From Albidovulum denitrificans (GTDB taxonomy: Bacteria; Pseudomonadota; Alphaproteobacteria; Rhodobacterales; Rhodobacteraceae), in NCBI RefSeq assembly GCF_002973535.1, contig NZ_PVEP01000001.1:186001-250000 (forward strand): a stretch of DNA of 64,000 bases, in the 5' to 3' direction. Both the position numbers and the translations under genes were made by a program. The notes under the pieces were generated by a model. That model ran no database searches and was not told the origin of the DNA. It saw only the letters and a list, made by a program, of their open reading frames with translations. This document shows, one piece after another, positions 9,971-17,699 of this stretch. How positions within the stretch are numbered: position 1 is the stretch's first letter; each line of letters opens with the position of its first letter.

Positions 9971-9996
9971 GTCCGGGCGGATCGCGCCGCCCGGAC
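9971..9996 (+). other. Intercistronic hairpin between binding-protein and permease genes
   Basis: A perfect 10-bp stem (GTCCGGGCGG 9971-9980 with 9987-9996) and 6-base loop without a following T-run. In ABC operons such a hairpin typically protects the upstream binding-protein transcript and lowers permease expression. Confidence 0.75.
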
Positions 9997-10015
9997 ACCC
10001 AACCCGGAGGCCCCC

Positions 10016-10930
10016 ATGTCGCGCCCACGCATCCGCTGGCACATCTTCGTGTTCCTGGCGCCCGCCGTCGCCATCTACACCGCCGTGATGATCGTTCCGA
10101 TCGTCAACACGCTGCGCCTGGCGCTTTACACGCGGGTCGATCAGGACCGGGTCTTTGCCGGGCTCGACAATTTCCGCACGCTGTTCTTCGACCCGCTCTG
10201 GGCCGGGCATTTCTGGAACGCGCTTGGCAACAACTTCTGGTTCTTCCTCATTCACATGCTGGTGCAGAACCCCATCGGCATCGCCCTTGCCGCGATCCTC
10301 AGCCATCCGCGCCTGCGCTTTGCCGCGCTTTACCGCTCTGCCATCTTCGTGCCGACGATCCTGTCCTTCGTGATCGTGGGTTTCGCGTGGAAGCTGATCC
10401 TGTCGCCGATCTGGGGCATCGCGCCCTCGATGCTGGACGCGGTCGGGCTGAAATCGCTTTTCGCGCCATGGCTGGGGCGCGAGGAATACGCGCTGACCAC
10501 CCTTGCGCTGATCTCCGTCTGGCAGTTCGTCGGCATCCCGATGATGCTGATCTACGCGGCACTCCTGTCGATCCCGGACGAAATCCTTGAGGCGGGCGAG
10601 GTCGACGGCATCACCGGCATGGCGGCCTTCTGGAAGATCAAGCTGCCGCTGATCCTGCCCTCGATCGGCATCATCTCCATCCTGACCTTTGTCGGCAATT
10701 TCAACGCCTTCGACCTGATCTATGCATCGCAGGGCGCGCTGGCGGGGCCGGATTTCGCGACCGACATCCTTGGCACCTTCATGTATCGCACCTTCTTCGG
10801 CTTCCAGCTGCAACTGGGCGACCCGCATATGGGATCGGCCATCGCCAGCGCCATGTTCGCGATCATCCTCGTCGGTGTCTGCCTTTACCTTTACGCCATC
10901 CAGTCCCGGATGCGCCGCTATCAGCTTTAA
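10016..10930 (+). CDS. Sugar ABC transporter permease (MalF/UgpA type)
   Basis: A 304-residue inner-membrane protein with six predicted helices. The first helix follows a short basic N-terminus (MSRPRIRWHIFVFLAPAVA). The EAGEVDGITGMAAFWKIKLPL stretch around residues 195-215 is the EAA loop that docks on the ATPase. CGGAGG lies 5 bases before the ATG. It forms the first half of the translocation pore with the next gene, 9 bases downstream. Confidence 0.9.
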   Translation: MSRPRIRWHIFVFLAPAVAIYTAVMIVPIVNTLRLALYTRVDQDRVFAGLDNFRTLFFDPLWAGHFWNALGNNFWFFLIHMLVQNPIGIALAAILSHPRLRFAALYRSAIFVPTILSFVIVGFAWKLILSPIWGIAPSMLDAVGLKSLFAPWLGREEYALTTLALISVWQFVGIPMMLIYAALLSIPDEILEAGEVDGITGMAAFWKIKLPLILPSIGIISILTFVGNFNAFDLIYASQGALAGPDFATDILGTFMYRTFFGFQLQLGDPHMGSAIASAMFAIILVGVCLYLYAIQSRMRRYQL

Positions 10931-10939
10931 GGGGGCGCC

Positions 10940-11779
10940 ATGAACAAGGCCCGCACCAACCCCGCGAACACCATCGCCATGCACGGCGCGCTGATCGCCT
11001 ATACGCTGATCGCGCTCTTCCCGGTCTTCGTGATCCTCGTCAACAGCTTCAAGACCCGCAAGGCGATCTTCCGCGAACCGCTGGCGCTGCCCGATGCCGA
11101 CAGCTTCTCGCTTTCCGGCTATCAGACGGTGCTGAAGCAGGGGGACTTCTTCCTCTATTTCCAGAACTCGATGATTGTCACGCTGGCCTCGCTGTTCTTC
11201 ATCCTCCTCTTCGGCGCCATGGCGGCCTATGCGCTGTCCGAATACCGCTTTCGCGGCGGCAAGTTCCTCGGCCTCTACCTCGCCCTTGGCATCATGATCC
11301 CGATCCGCATCGGCACCGTGGCGATCCTTGAGATGATGGTGGCGACCGGGCTTGTGAACACCCACTGGGCGCTGATCCTCGTCTACACCGCGCAAGGCCT
11401 GCCGCTGGCGGTCTTCATCCTGACCGAATTCATGCGCCAGGTTTCCGACGACCTGAAGAACGCGGGGCGGATCGACGGGCTGTCGGAATACACGATCTTC
11501 TTCCGCCTCGTCCTGCCCCTGGTGCGCCCGGCGATGGCGACGGTGGCGGTCTTCAACATGATCCCGATCTGGAACGACCTCTGGTTCCCGCTGATCCTGG
11601 CCCCGGCCGAGGCGACAAAGACGCTGACGCTTGGCAGCCAGGTCTTCATCGGCCAGTTCGTGACCGACTGGAACGCCGTCCTCTCGGCGCTGAGCTTCGC
11701 CATCCTGCCGGTGCTGGTCCTTTATGTGATCTTCTCGCGCCAATTGATCCGCGGCATCACCTCGGGGGCGGTGAAATGA
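10940..11779 (+). CDS. Sugar ABC transporter permease (MalG/UgpE type)
   Basis: A 279-residue membrane protein of the MalG class with six predicted helices. The EAA loop appears as KNAGRIDGLSEYTIFFRLVL near residues 173-193, and the protein ends in the family-typical QLIRGITSGAVK. GGGGGC precedes the ATG closely. It pairs with the preceding permease. Its stop overlaps the start of a short reading frame that leads into the ATPase gene. Confidence 0.9.
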   Translation: MNKARTNPANTIAMHGALIAYTLIALFPVFVILVNSFKTRKAIFREPLALPDADSFSLSGYQTVLKQGDFFLYFQNSMIVTLASLFFILLFGAMAAYALSEYRFRGGKFLGLYLALGIMIPIRIGTVAILEMMVATGLVNTHWALILVYTAQGLPLAVFILTEFMRQVSDDLKNAGRIDGLSEYTIFFRLVLPLVRPAMATVAVFNMIPIWNDLWFPLILAPAEATKTLTLGSQVFIGQFVTDWNAVLSALSFAILPVLVLYVIFSRQLIRGITSGAVK

Positions 11780-11844
11780 CCGGCCCCGCCCTGACCGCCA
11801 CCGCCAACCGCCGCCCCGTTTCGCCCAAGGAGCCCGTGCAATGA
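11776..11844 (+). CDS. Possible 22-residue coupling ORF between permease and ATPase genes
   Basis: An ATG at 11776 overlaps the permease stop (ATGA), and the frame ends in a TGA at 11842-11844 that overlaps the ATPase start (ATGA). The peptide would begin MTGPALTATANRR and matches nothing I know. AAGGAG inside it (11827-11832) is the ATPase ribosome-binding site. It may only keep ribosomes moving across the junction. Coding status is uncertain. Confidence 0.35.
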   Translation: MTGPALTATANRRPVSPKEPVQ

Positions 11845-12833
11845 CCGCCCTGACCCTGACCCATGTGAGCAAGTCCTTCGGCGCCGTCGATGTCCTCAAA
11901 GACATCAGCCTGAGCGTCGAGGAGGGGGAATTCGTGGTTTTCGTCGGCCCCTCGGGCTGTGGCAAGTCCACGCTCTTGCGTGTCATCGCGGGGCTTGAGG
12001 ATGCGACGGCGGGCGAGGTGCGTATCGGCGGCGACCTTGTCAACCGCACGCCGCCCTCGAAGCGCGGCATCGCGATGGTGTTTCAGTCCTACGCGCTTTA
12101 CCCGCATCTGAACGTGCGCAAGAACATGACGCTCGCGCTGCGGCAGGAAGGCCAGCCGAAGGAGGTGATCGAGGAGCGTGTCGCCAATGCGTCGCGAATG
12201 CTGAACCTCGACCCCTATCTGGACCGCTACCCCTCGGAGCTTTCGGGCGGGCAGCGCCAGCGGGTCGCCATCGGGCGGGCCATCGTGCGCCAGCCGAAGC
12301 TGTTTTTGTTCGACGAACCCTTGTCGAACCTCGACGCGGCGCTGCGGATGAACACGCGGATCGAGATCGCGAACCTGCACCGGCAGCTTTCGGCCTCGAT
12401 GATCTACGTCACCCATGACCAGACCGAGGCGATGACGCTGGCCGACAAGATCGTCGTTCTGCGCGACGGCCGGGTCGAACAGATCGGCACCCCGATGGAG
12501 CTTTACAACAACCCCGCCAACCAGTTCGTCGCGGGCTTTCTCGGCTCTCCTTCGATGAACTTCTTCCCGGCGGGGCTGGTGAACGAAGGCGATGCCCGCA
12601 CCATGGGTATCCGGCCCGAGGACCTGTTCCTGTCCGACACCGGCCCGCTGGGCGCGCGGGTGGTCCATGTCGAACATCTGGGCGGCGATACCAACGTGAT
12701 CGCGGATGTGCAGAGCCACCAGATCACCGCGCGGCTTTTCGGCCAGCATGGGATCGAGACGGGGCAGGCGCTGCGGCTGGGTTTCAAGCCCGACAAGATC
12801 TATCACTTCGACGCGGGCGGCCTCCCCGCCTGA
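11841..12833 (+). CDS. Sugar ABC transporter ATP-binding protein (MalK/UgpC type)
   Basis: A 330-residue cytoplasmic ATPase that powers the preceding permeases. Walker A (GPSGCGKST) lies near residue 36-44, the signature LSGGQRQR near residue 133, Walker B LFLFDEP near residue 155, and the switch histidine in THDQTEA near residue 190. Residues after about 235 form the shortened MOP/TOBE regulatory domain of this class. Multi-sugar ATPases of this type may serve more than one transporter. The AAGGAG ribosome site lies 8 bases upstream. Confidence 0.93.
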   Translation: MTALTLTHVSKSFGAVDVLKDISLSVEEGEFVVFVGPSGCGKSTLLRVIAGLEDATAGEVRIGGDLVNRTPPSKRGIAMVFQSYALYPHLNVRKNMTLALRQEGQPKEVIEERVANASRMLNLDPYLDRYPSELSGGQRQRVAIGRAIVRQPKLFLFDEPLSNLDAALRMNTRIEIANLHRQLSASMIYVTHDQTEAMTLADKIVVLRDGRVEQIGTPMELYNNPANQFVAGFLGSPSMNFFPAGLVNEGDARTMGIRPEDLFLSDTGPLGARVVHVEHLGGDTNVIADVQSHQITARLFGQHGIETGQALRLGFKPDKIYHFDAGGLPA

Positions 12834-12846
12834 GCGGCGGACGGTC

Positions 12847-12876
12847 GCGGGGGCGGTGGCCTCATGCCGCCCCCGC
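12847..12876 (+). terminator. Strong hairpin at the end of the sugar-transporter operon
   Basis: A perfect 10-bp GC stem (GCGGGGGCGG 12847-12856 with 12867-12876) and 10-base loop, 14 bases after the ATPase stop. There is no T-run, so termination could be weak or Rho-assisted. Confidence 0.55.
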
Positions 12877-12900
12877 AACTGGTCCCCCCCCAACTGACCG

Positions 12901-12928
12901 TTGTCATTCCCGCAAAGCGCGGTAGCTT
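12901..12928 (+). promoter_or_regulatory. Candidate promoter of the aphA-aguB pair
   Basis: TTGTCA 12901-12906 and TAGCTT 12923-12928 are spaced by 16 bases and lie about 50 bases before the GTG start of the amidohydrolase gene. Confidence 0.4.
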
Positions 12929-12977
12929 GGTCTGGAAACCCCCGCCCCAAGGGCGGCCGACCCAGGAGCAAGACCCC

Positions 12978-14009
12978 GTGAAGACCTTTTTCAGCGAAGA
13001 ACATCGCCGCCATTTCCCGCAAGCGGAGCTGAGCGGGGGGCAGTTCGTCACGCCCTATGAACGGCCCAGTCGGGTGGAATACGTCCTCGCCCGCCTGAAG
13101 GAGAGGGGGATGACCGACATCGTCGCCCCCGGTGCGCCGGACATGGCGGCGATCCGGGCGCTGTGCGCGCCCGACTACCTCGACTTCCTCGAAAACGCAT
13201 GGGCGGAATGGAAGGCCGAGGGCATGGCGGGGGAGATCATCGCCGCCAACTTCCCGGCCCGGCGAATGCAGGCGGGCCGCCCGCCGCGCAATATCGACGG
13301 CAAGGTCGGCTATTACGCTCTGGCCTCGGAAACCGCGATGACGGGGGGGACATGGGCGGCGGCGCTGTCCTCTGCCGCCTCGGCGCAGGCGGCGCAGGCC
13401 CATGTCGCGGGCGGGGCGAAATCGGCCTTCGCGCTGTGCCGCCCGCCGGGGCATCACGCCACGGCCGATATGTATGGCGGCTACTGCTTCATCAACAACG
13501 CCGCCCTGGTGGCCGAGGCGTTCCGCCGCGACGGGGCAGGGCGGGTCGCCATCCTCGACATCGACTTTCACCACGGCAACGGTACGCAGGACATCTTCTA
13601 CGACCGGGGCGACATCTTCTTTGCCTCGCTCCACGGCGCGCCCGAGGATGCGTTCCCCTATTTCCTGGGATTCGCCGATGAAACGGGCGTCGGCGCGGGT
13701 GAGGGGACGACGGCGAATTACCCGATGCTGCCCGGCACAGGCTATGGCCCGTGGTCGGCGGCGCTGGACGATGCCATCGCCCGCATCCGCGCCTTCGGCG
13801 CCGAGGCGCTGGTGGTGTCGCTCGGGGTCGATGCCTACAAGGACGACCCGATCAGCTTCTTCAAGCTCGACAGCCCCGATTTCATGGATGCGGGCCGCCG
13901 GATCGGCACGCTTGGTCTGCCCACCGTCTTCTGCATGGAGGGCGGCTATGCGATCGAGGCGGTCGGCGTGAACGCGGTCAACGTGCTGGAGGGCTATCAG
14001 GATGCGTGA
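12978..14009 (+). CDS. Acetylpolyamine amidohydrolase (histone-deacetylase fold)
   Basis: A 343-residue zinc deacetylase of the AphA/AcuC class that removes acetyl groups from acetylated polyamines. The start is GTG at 12978, where the protein begins VKTFFSEEH in register with known family members; AGGA lies about 12 bases upstream. Catalytic blocks are RPPGHHA, the metal-binding DIDFHHGNGTQ and GVDAYKDDP, and the final EGGYAIEAVG carrying the catalytic-pocket tyrosine. The closing gene end overlaps aguB by 8 bases, so the two are translated together. The neighbouring polyamine transporter supports the substrate assignment. Confidence 0.88.
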   Translation: MKTFFSEEHRRHFPQAELSGGQFVTPYERPSRVEYVLARLKERGMTDIVAPGAPDMAAIRALCAPDYLDFLENAWAEWKAEGMAGEIIAANFPARRMQAGRPPRNIDGKVGYYALASETAMTGGTWAAALSSAASAQAAQAHVAGGAKSAFALCRPPGHHATADMYGGYCFINNAALVAEAFRRDGAGRVAILDIDFHHGNGTQDIFYDRGDIFFASLHGAPEDAFPYFLGFADETGVGAGEGTTANYPMLPGTGYGPWSAALDDAIARIRAFGAEALVVSLGVDAYKDDPISFFKLDSPDFMDAGRRIGTLGLPTVFCMEGGYAIEAVGVNAVNVLEGYQDA

Positions 14010-14868
14010 GGTCGCCATTGCCGTCACCCAGTTCGCACCCGTCGCCGACCACGCCGCCAATGCCGACCGGGCCGAGGCGCTCGTCCGCCGCGCGGCGGCC
14101 GAAGGCGGGCAGGTGATCCTGTTGCAGGAACTGTTCCACGGCCCTTATTTCTGCATCACCCAGGACCCGCGCTATTTCGACTGGGCCGGGCCGGTCGAAG
14201 GTCATCCGCTGATCGCTCGCTTCGCCGCGCTGGCGAGCGAACTGGGTGTCGTCCTGCCGGTGTCGTTCTTCGAACGCGCGGGGCAGGCCTATTTCAACTC
14301 CATCGCCATCGTCGATGCCGACGGACGCCTCCTTGGCATCTACCGCAAAAGCCATATCCCGCAGGGGCCGGGGTATGAGGAGAAGTTCTATTTCTCCCCC
14401 GGCGATACCGGCTTTCGCGTGTGGGAGACGGCCTTTGGCCGTGTCGGCGTCGGCATCTGCTGGGACCAGTGGTTCCCCGAAGCGGCGCGCGCCATGGCGC
14501 TGATGGGGGCGGAGATGCTGCTTTATCCCACCGCCATCGGCAGTGAGCCGCCCGCGCCGGGTTACGACAGCCAGCCGCATTGGGAAACCGTCATGCGCGG
14601 CCATGCGGCGGCCAATATCATGCCGCTGGCGGCGTCGAACCGGGTCGGGACGGAAGTGCAGGACGGGGTGGACGTGGCCTTTTACGGCACCTCCTTCATC
14701 GCCGATCAGACCGGGCAAAAGGTCGTGCAGGCGGGCCGTGAGGGCGAAGAGGTCCTGACCGCCCGCTTCGATCTGGACGCGGTGGCGGAATTGCGCCGCA
14801 GCTGGGGTCTGTTCCGCGACCGGCGGCCGGGGCTTTACCGCGCGCTTGGCGGCTTTGACGGCGGCTGA
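14002..14868 (+). CDS. aguB: N-carbamoylputrescine amidase
   Basis: A 288-residue nitrilase-superfamily enzyme that hydrolyses N-carbamoylputrescine to putrescine, CO2 and ammonia in the agmatine route. The Glu-Lys-Cys triad is visible: Glu43 in LLQELFHG, Lys116 in YRKSHIP and Cys153 in GICWDQW. The HIPQGPGYEEKFYF block is characteristic of AguB rather than of other nitrilases. Agmatine deiminase (AguA), expected as the preceding enzyme, is not in the window. An agmatinase-like ureohydrolase is encoded at 56345. Confidence 0.92.
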   Translation: MREVAIAVTQFAPVADHAANADRAEALVRRAAAEGGQVILLQELFHGPYFCITQDPRYFDWAGPVEGHPLIARFAALASELGVVLPVSFFERAGQAYFNSIAIVDADGRLLGIYRKSHIPQGPGYEEKFYFSPGDTGFRVWETAFGRVGVGICWDQWFPEAARAMALMGAEMLLYPTAIGSEPPAPGYDSQPHWETVMRGHAAANIMPLAASNRVGTEVQDGVDVAFYGTSFIADQTGQKVVQAGREGEEVLTARFDLDAVAELRRSWGLFRDRRPGLYRALGGFDGG

Positions 14869-14880
14869 GGCGGCGGAAAA

Positions 14881-14904
14881 GGCGGGGCCGCGCAAGGCCC
14901 CGCC
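14881..14904. terminator. Bidirectional-type hairpin between aguB and potD
   Basis: A 9-bp GC stem (GGCGGGGCC 14881-14889 with 14896-14904) between convergent genes, with AAAA before it on the plus strand. It can serve either strand but lacks a long T-run on the plus strand. Confidence 0.6.
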
Positions 14905-14905
14905 G

Positions 14906-14941
14906 GTGATTTACTTCCGAAGCGTGATTTACTTCTGAAGC
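14906..14941. repeat. 18-bp tandem duplication covering the potD stop codon
   Basis: Units 14906-14923 and 14924-14941 match at 17 of 18 positions. Each contains TAA on the minus strand, so potD has a second in-frame stop six codons after its own. Confidence 0.85.
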
Positions 14942-15954
14942 TCGGTCCAGATCGCGGTGTAGTATTCCTGCGCCTTGGGCGAGCAGGTCGGCAGGAAGTG
15001 ACCGGCGGACTTGAATTCCTCCGGGATATTGATCTCGGGCGCGTCCTTCATATCCTCGGGCATGAAGTCCCCGGACCCGGCGATGCCGTTGGCATAGCGC
15101 GCGAAGGCGGAAATCATCGCGGCATTCTCCGGCACCATGATGAAGTCGAGGAACTTGTAGGCCTCATCCACGTTCTCCGCGTCCGACAGCAGCGCCACCT
15201 GGTCCATCCACAGCGGATAGCCCTCTTTCGGATAGCCGTAATGGACCTTGTCGTTCTTCAGCCGCGCGCGAAAGATCGCGCCGTTCCAGTAGACCGAGGC
15301 CATGACATCGTTCGAGGCCATCTTTTCGGTCATGCCATAATCCATCGACTGCCAGTTCGGCTTGGCGGCGATCAGCGCGTCGCGGACCTTTTTCAGCACC
15401 TCGGTATCCTCGGTGCAGGGCTCGCCGCCGACATACATCAGCGCCAGCGACAGGATGTCGTTCATCTCGGGCGTCACGTTGACCTTGCCGACCAGTTCTT
15501 CCGGCGTGTCCATGAAGATGGCCGAGGTGTTGATGTCGCCCGAATAGGCGTCAGAGTTCACGGCGATCCCGGTCGATCCCCATTGCCACGGCACGGTGTA
15601 TGCCCGGCCCGGATCGTAAGGCACGTCCAGCCATTCCGGCGCGATATTGCCGTGATTGGACAGCTTCGACATGTCGAGCTTCTGGATCAGGCCCTTTTCG
15701 ACGTAGATCGGAACATAGTTGGCGGACGGCACGACAAGGTCGAACCCGGCGCCGCCGGCCTCGATCTTGGCAAGGGCGGCGTCGTTGGAATCGTAATCCG
15801 TGACGGTCACCTTGATGCCGGTCTCTTCCTCGAACTTCTTCAAAAGCTCGGGGCTGGTGTAGTCGCCCCAGTTGAAGAGCTGAAGCTCCCCCTCGGCATG
15901 GGCGATCGCGGTTCCGGCCATCAAAAGGGCAATCGTCGATAGTACGGTCTTCAT
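14929..15954 (-). CDS. potD: Spermidine/putrescine-binding periplasmic protein (PotD/PotF type)
   Basis: A 341-residue binding protein with a Sec leader (MKTVLSTIALLMAGTAIAHA) and the mature start GELQLFNWGDYTSPELLKKF typical of PotD/PotF. The WQWGSTGIAVN and SVYWNGAIFRA blocks match regions lining the polyamine pocket. It is the last gene of a potA-B-C-D operon on the minus strand. Whether it prefers putrescine, spermidine or acetylated forms cannot be read from the sequence. The converging aphA-aguB pair makes acetylpolyamine or agmatine derivatives possible ligands. Confidence 0.9.
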   Translation of the reverse strand: MKTVLSTIALLMAGTAIAHAEGELQLFNWGDYTSPELLKKFEEETGIKVTVTDYDSNDAALAKIEAGGAGFDLVVPSANYVPIYVEKGLIQKLDMSKLSNHGNIAPEWLDVPYDPGRAYTVPWQWGSTGIAVNSDAYSGDINTSAIFMDTPEELVGKVNVTPEMNDILSLALMYVGGEPCTEDTEVLKKVRDALIAAKPNWQSMDYGMTEKMASNDVMASVYWNGAIFRARLKNDKVHYGYPKEGYPLWMDQVALLSDAENVDEAYKFLDFIMVPENAAMISAFARYANGIAGSGDFMPEDMKDAPEINIPEEFKSAGHFLPTCSPKAQEYYTAIWTELQK

Positions 15955-15990
15955 CGTAACCTCCAGGTTGGTTCTTTCTTGGTTTGTCGT

Positions 15991-16794
15991 TCAGTCGCGC
16001 TTCCGGGTCAGCAGGAAGAACAGCGTCAGCATGATCACTGTCAGCAACAGCAAAAGCGCCGAAATCGCGTTGACGTCGGGCGGGACCGAGCGGCGGATCT
16101 GCGCCAGCATATAGGTTGGCAGCGTGTCCTGACCGGCCGATTTCACGAACAGGGTGATGACCACGTCGTCCAGCGAGGTCACGAAGGCCAGCATCATCCC
16201 CGCGACGATGCCGGGCAGCAAAAGCGGCAGCGTGACATAGCGGAAGGCCTGCCAGTTGCTTGCGTAAAGATCGGCGGCGGCGACCTCAAGCGTCTTGTCC
16301 ATCCCCTCAAGCCGGGCGCGGATCGGCAGATAGGCGAAGGGGATGCAAAAGGCCGAATGCGCGGCGATCAGGTAGCCAAGGCCCTGATAGCCGGTCGCCA
16401 CCTTGATCGCGGCGAAGAAGATCAGAAGCGCCACCGCCGTCACGATTTCCGGCACCATCAGGGGCTGGTTGATCATCAGGTAAATCAGCGTCTGGCCCTT
16501 GGTTTTCTTGCGCCGGGTCGTGCCAAGGGCCGCCATCGTCGCGACCGTGGTGGCCACGACGGAGGCGACCAGCGCGATGGTGAGCGAGCGCAGCGTGACA
16601 TCCCGGACCTGCTCGTTGCTCCAGGCCAGCGGATACCATTTCAGTGAAAACCCTTCCCACACCGCGACGCTGTCGCCGCTGTTGAAGGAATAAAGGACCA
16701 GCATGACGATGGGCAGGTAGAGCGCGCAGAAGACCAGGATGGCGGTCGTGGCAAAGCCGGGGATGCGCGAGGCGGAAAAGCTTTTCTCAGCCAT
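15991..16794 (-). CDS. potC: Polyamine ABC transporter permease PotC/PotI
   Basis: A 267-residue permease with six predicted helices. A basic-hydrophobic start (MAEKSFSASRIPGFATTAIL) and the EAA loop LEVAAADLYASNWQAFRYVT near residues 160-180 are seen. The start ATG at 16794 overlaps the end of potB by 8 bases and has GGAG 8 bases upstream. A longer frame beginning at 16824 lacks support and would extend further into potB. Confidence 0.9.
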   Translation of the reverse strand: MAEKSFSASRIPGFATTAILVFCALYLPIVMLVLYSFNSGDSVAVWEGFSLKWYPLAWSNEQVRDVTLRSLTIALVASVVATTVATMAALGTTRRKKTKGQTLIYLMINQPLMVPEIVTAVALLIFFAAIKVATGYQGLGYLIAAHSAFCIPFAYLPIRARLEGMDKTLEVAAADLYASNWQAFRYVTLPLLLPGIVAGMMLAFVTSLDDVVITLFVKSAGQDTLPTYMLAQIRRSVPPDVNAISALLLLLTVIMLTLFFLLTRKRD

Positions 16795-17695
16795 TGCTGT
16801 CACTCCGCGTTGCGGCGCGCACATAGAACATCAGCGCCACCGTGACGATCACCAGAAGCAGCACCGACAGCGCGGCGCCAAGCGGCCAGTTGCGGCCCTG
16901 CCCGAACTGAAGCTCGATGAAGTTGCCGATCATCATGTTGCGCCCTCCGCCCAGGATGCGCGGCGTCACATAGGCCCCAAGCGCCGGGATGAAGACAAGG
17001 ATCGACCCCGCGATCACCCCCGGCTTGACGATGGGCAGGATCACCCGTCTCAGCACCTGCCAGCGTGAGGCATAGAGGTCGTAGGCGGCTTCCAGCAGGC
17101 GCATGTCGAAACGGTCGATGGCGGCGAAAAGCGGCAGCACCATCAGCGGCAGGTAGACATAGGTCATGCCGATGAAGACCGCGACATTGGTGTAGATGAT
17201 GACCAGCGGTTCGTCGATCACGCCAAGCGACAGAAGGGCCGTGTTCAAAAGCCCCTCGTTCCGAATGATCTGGTTGATCGCGATGGTACGGATCAGAAGG
17301 TTGGTCCAGAACGGGATGGTGATGAGGAACAGCAAAAGCGCCCGCGTCCGCGCCGTCCGCGTGGCGATGAACCAGGCCGTCGGAAAGCCGACGAGGAAGG
17401 TAAAAAGCGTCGTCAGAAGCGATAGCTGCACCGAGCGCCAGAAGATCGTCAGATGCGCGTCGGCCAGGCTGTAGGTGCCGTCGAAGATGTCGCGCGACAG
17501 GATGGTGCCGATCCAGGCGTCGGGCGAGAATTCCCAGATCACATTGCCGTATTTGCCGGGCGTCAGGAACGAATAGACCAGCATGATGATGAGCGGCCCG
17601 GACGCCGCGAACAAGAGCAGCACCAGCGCGGGCGCCGACAGAAGCCAGGTCGATCGAGTCTCGGTTCGGGCTGCCTTGTCCTCTGCCTTGCTCAC
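16787..17695 (-). CDS. potB: Polyamine ABC transporter permease PotB/PotH
   Basis: A 302-residue permease starting at GTG 17695 (VSKAEDKAARTETRSTWLLS), with GGAGGA about 8 bases upstream inside the end of potA. The open frame continues further upstream but there overlaps potA and has unlikely composition. The EAA loop is LLEAAYDLYASRWQVLRRVI, and there are six predicted helices. It forms the heterodimeric pore with PotC. Confidence 0.9.
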   Translation of the reverse strand: MSKAEDKAARTETRSTWLLSAPALVLLLFAASGPLIIMLVYSFLTPGKYGNVIWEFSPDAWIGTILSRDIFDGTYSLADAHLTIFWRSVQLSLLTTLFTFLVGFPTAWFIATRTARTRALLLFLITIPFWTNLLIRTIAINQIIRNEGLLNTALLSLGVIDEPLVIIYTNVAVFIGMTYVYLPLMVLPLFAAIDRFDMRLLEAAYDLYASRWQVLRRVILPIVKPGVIAGSILVFIPALGAYVTPRILGGGRNMMIGNFIELQFGQGRNWPLGAALSVLLLVIVTVALMFYVRAATRSDSNG

Positions 17696-17699
17696 CGCC

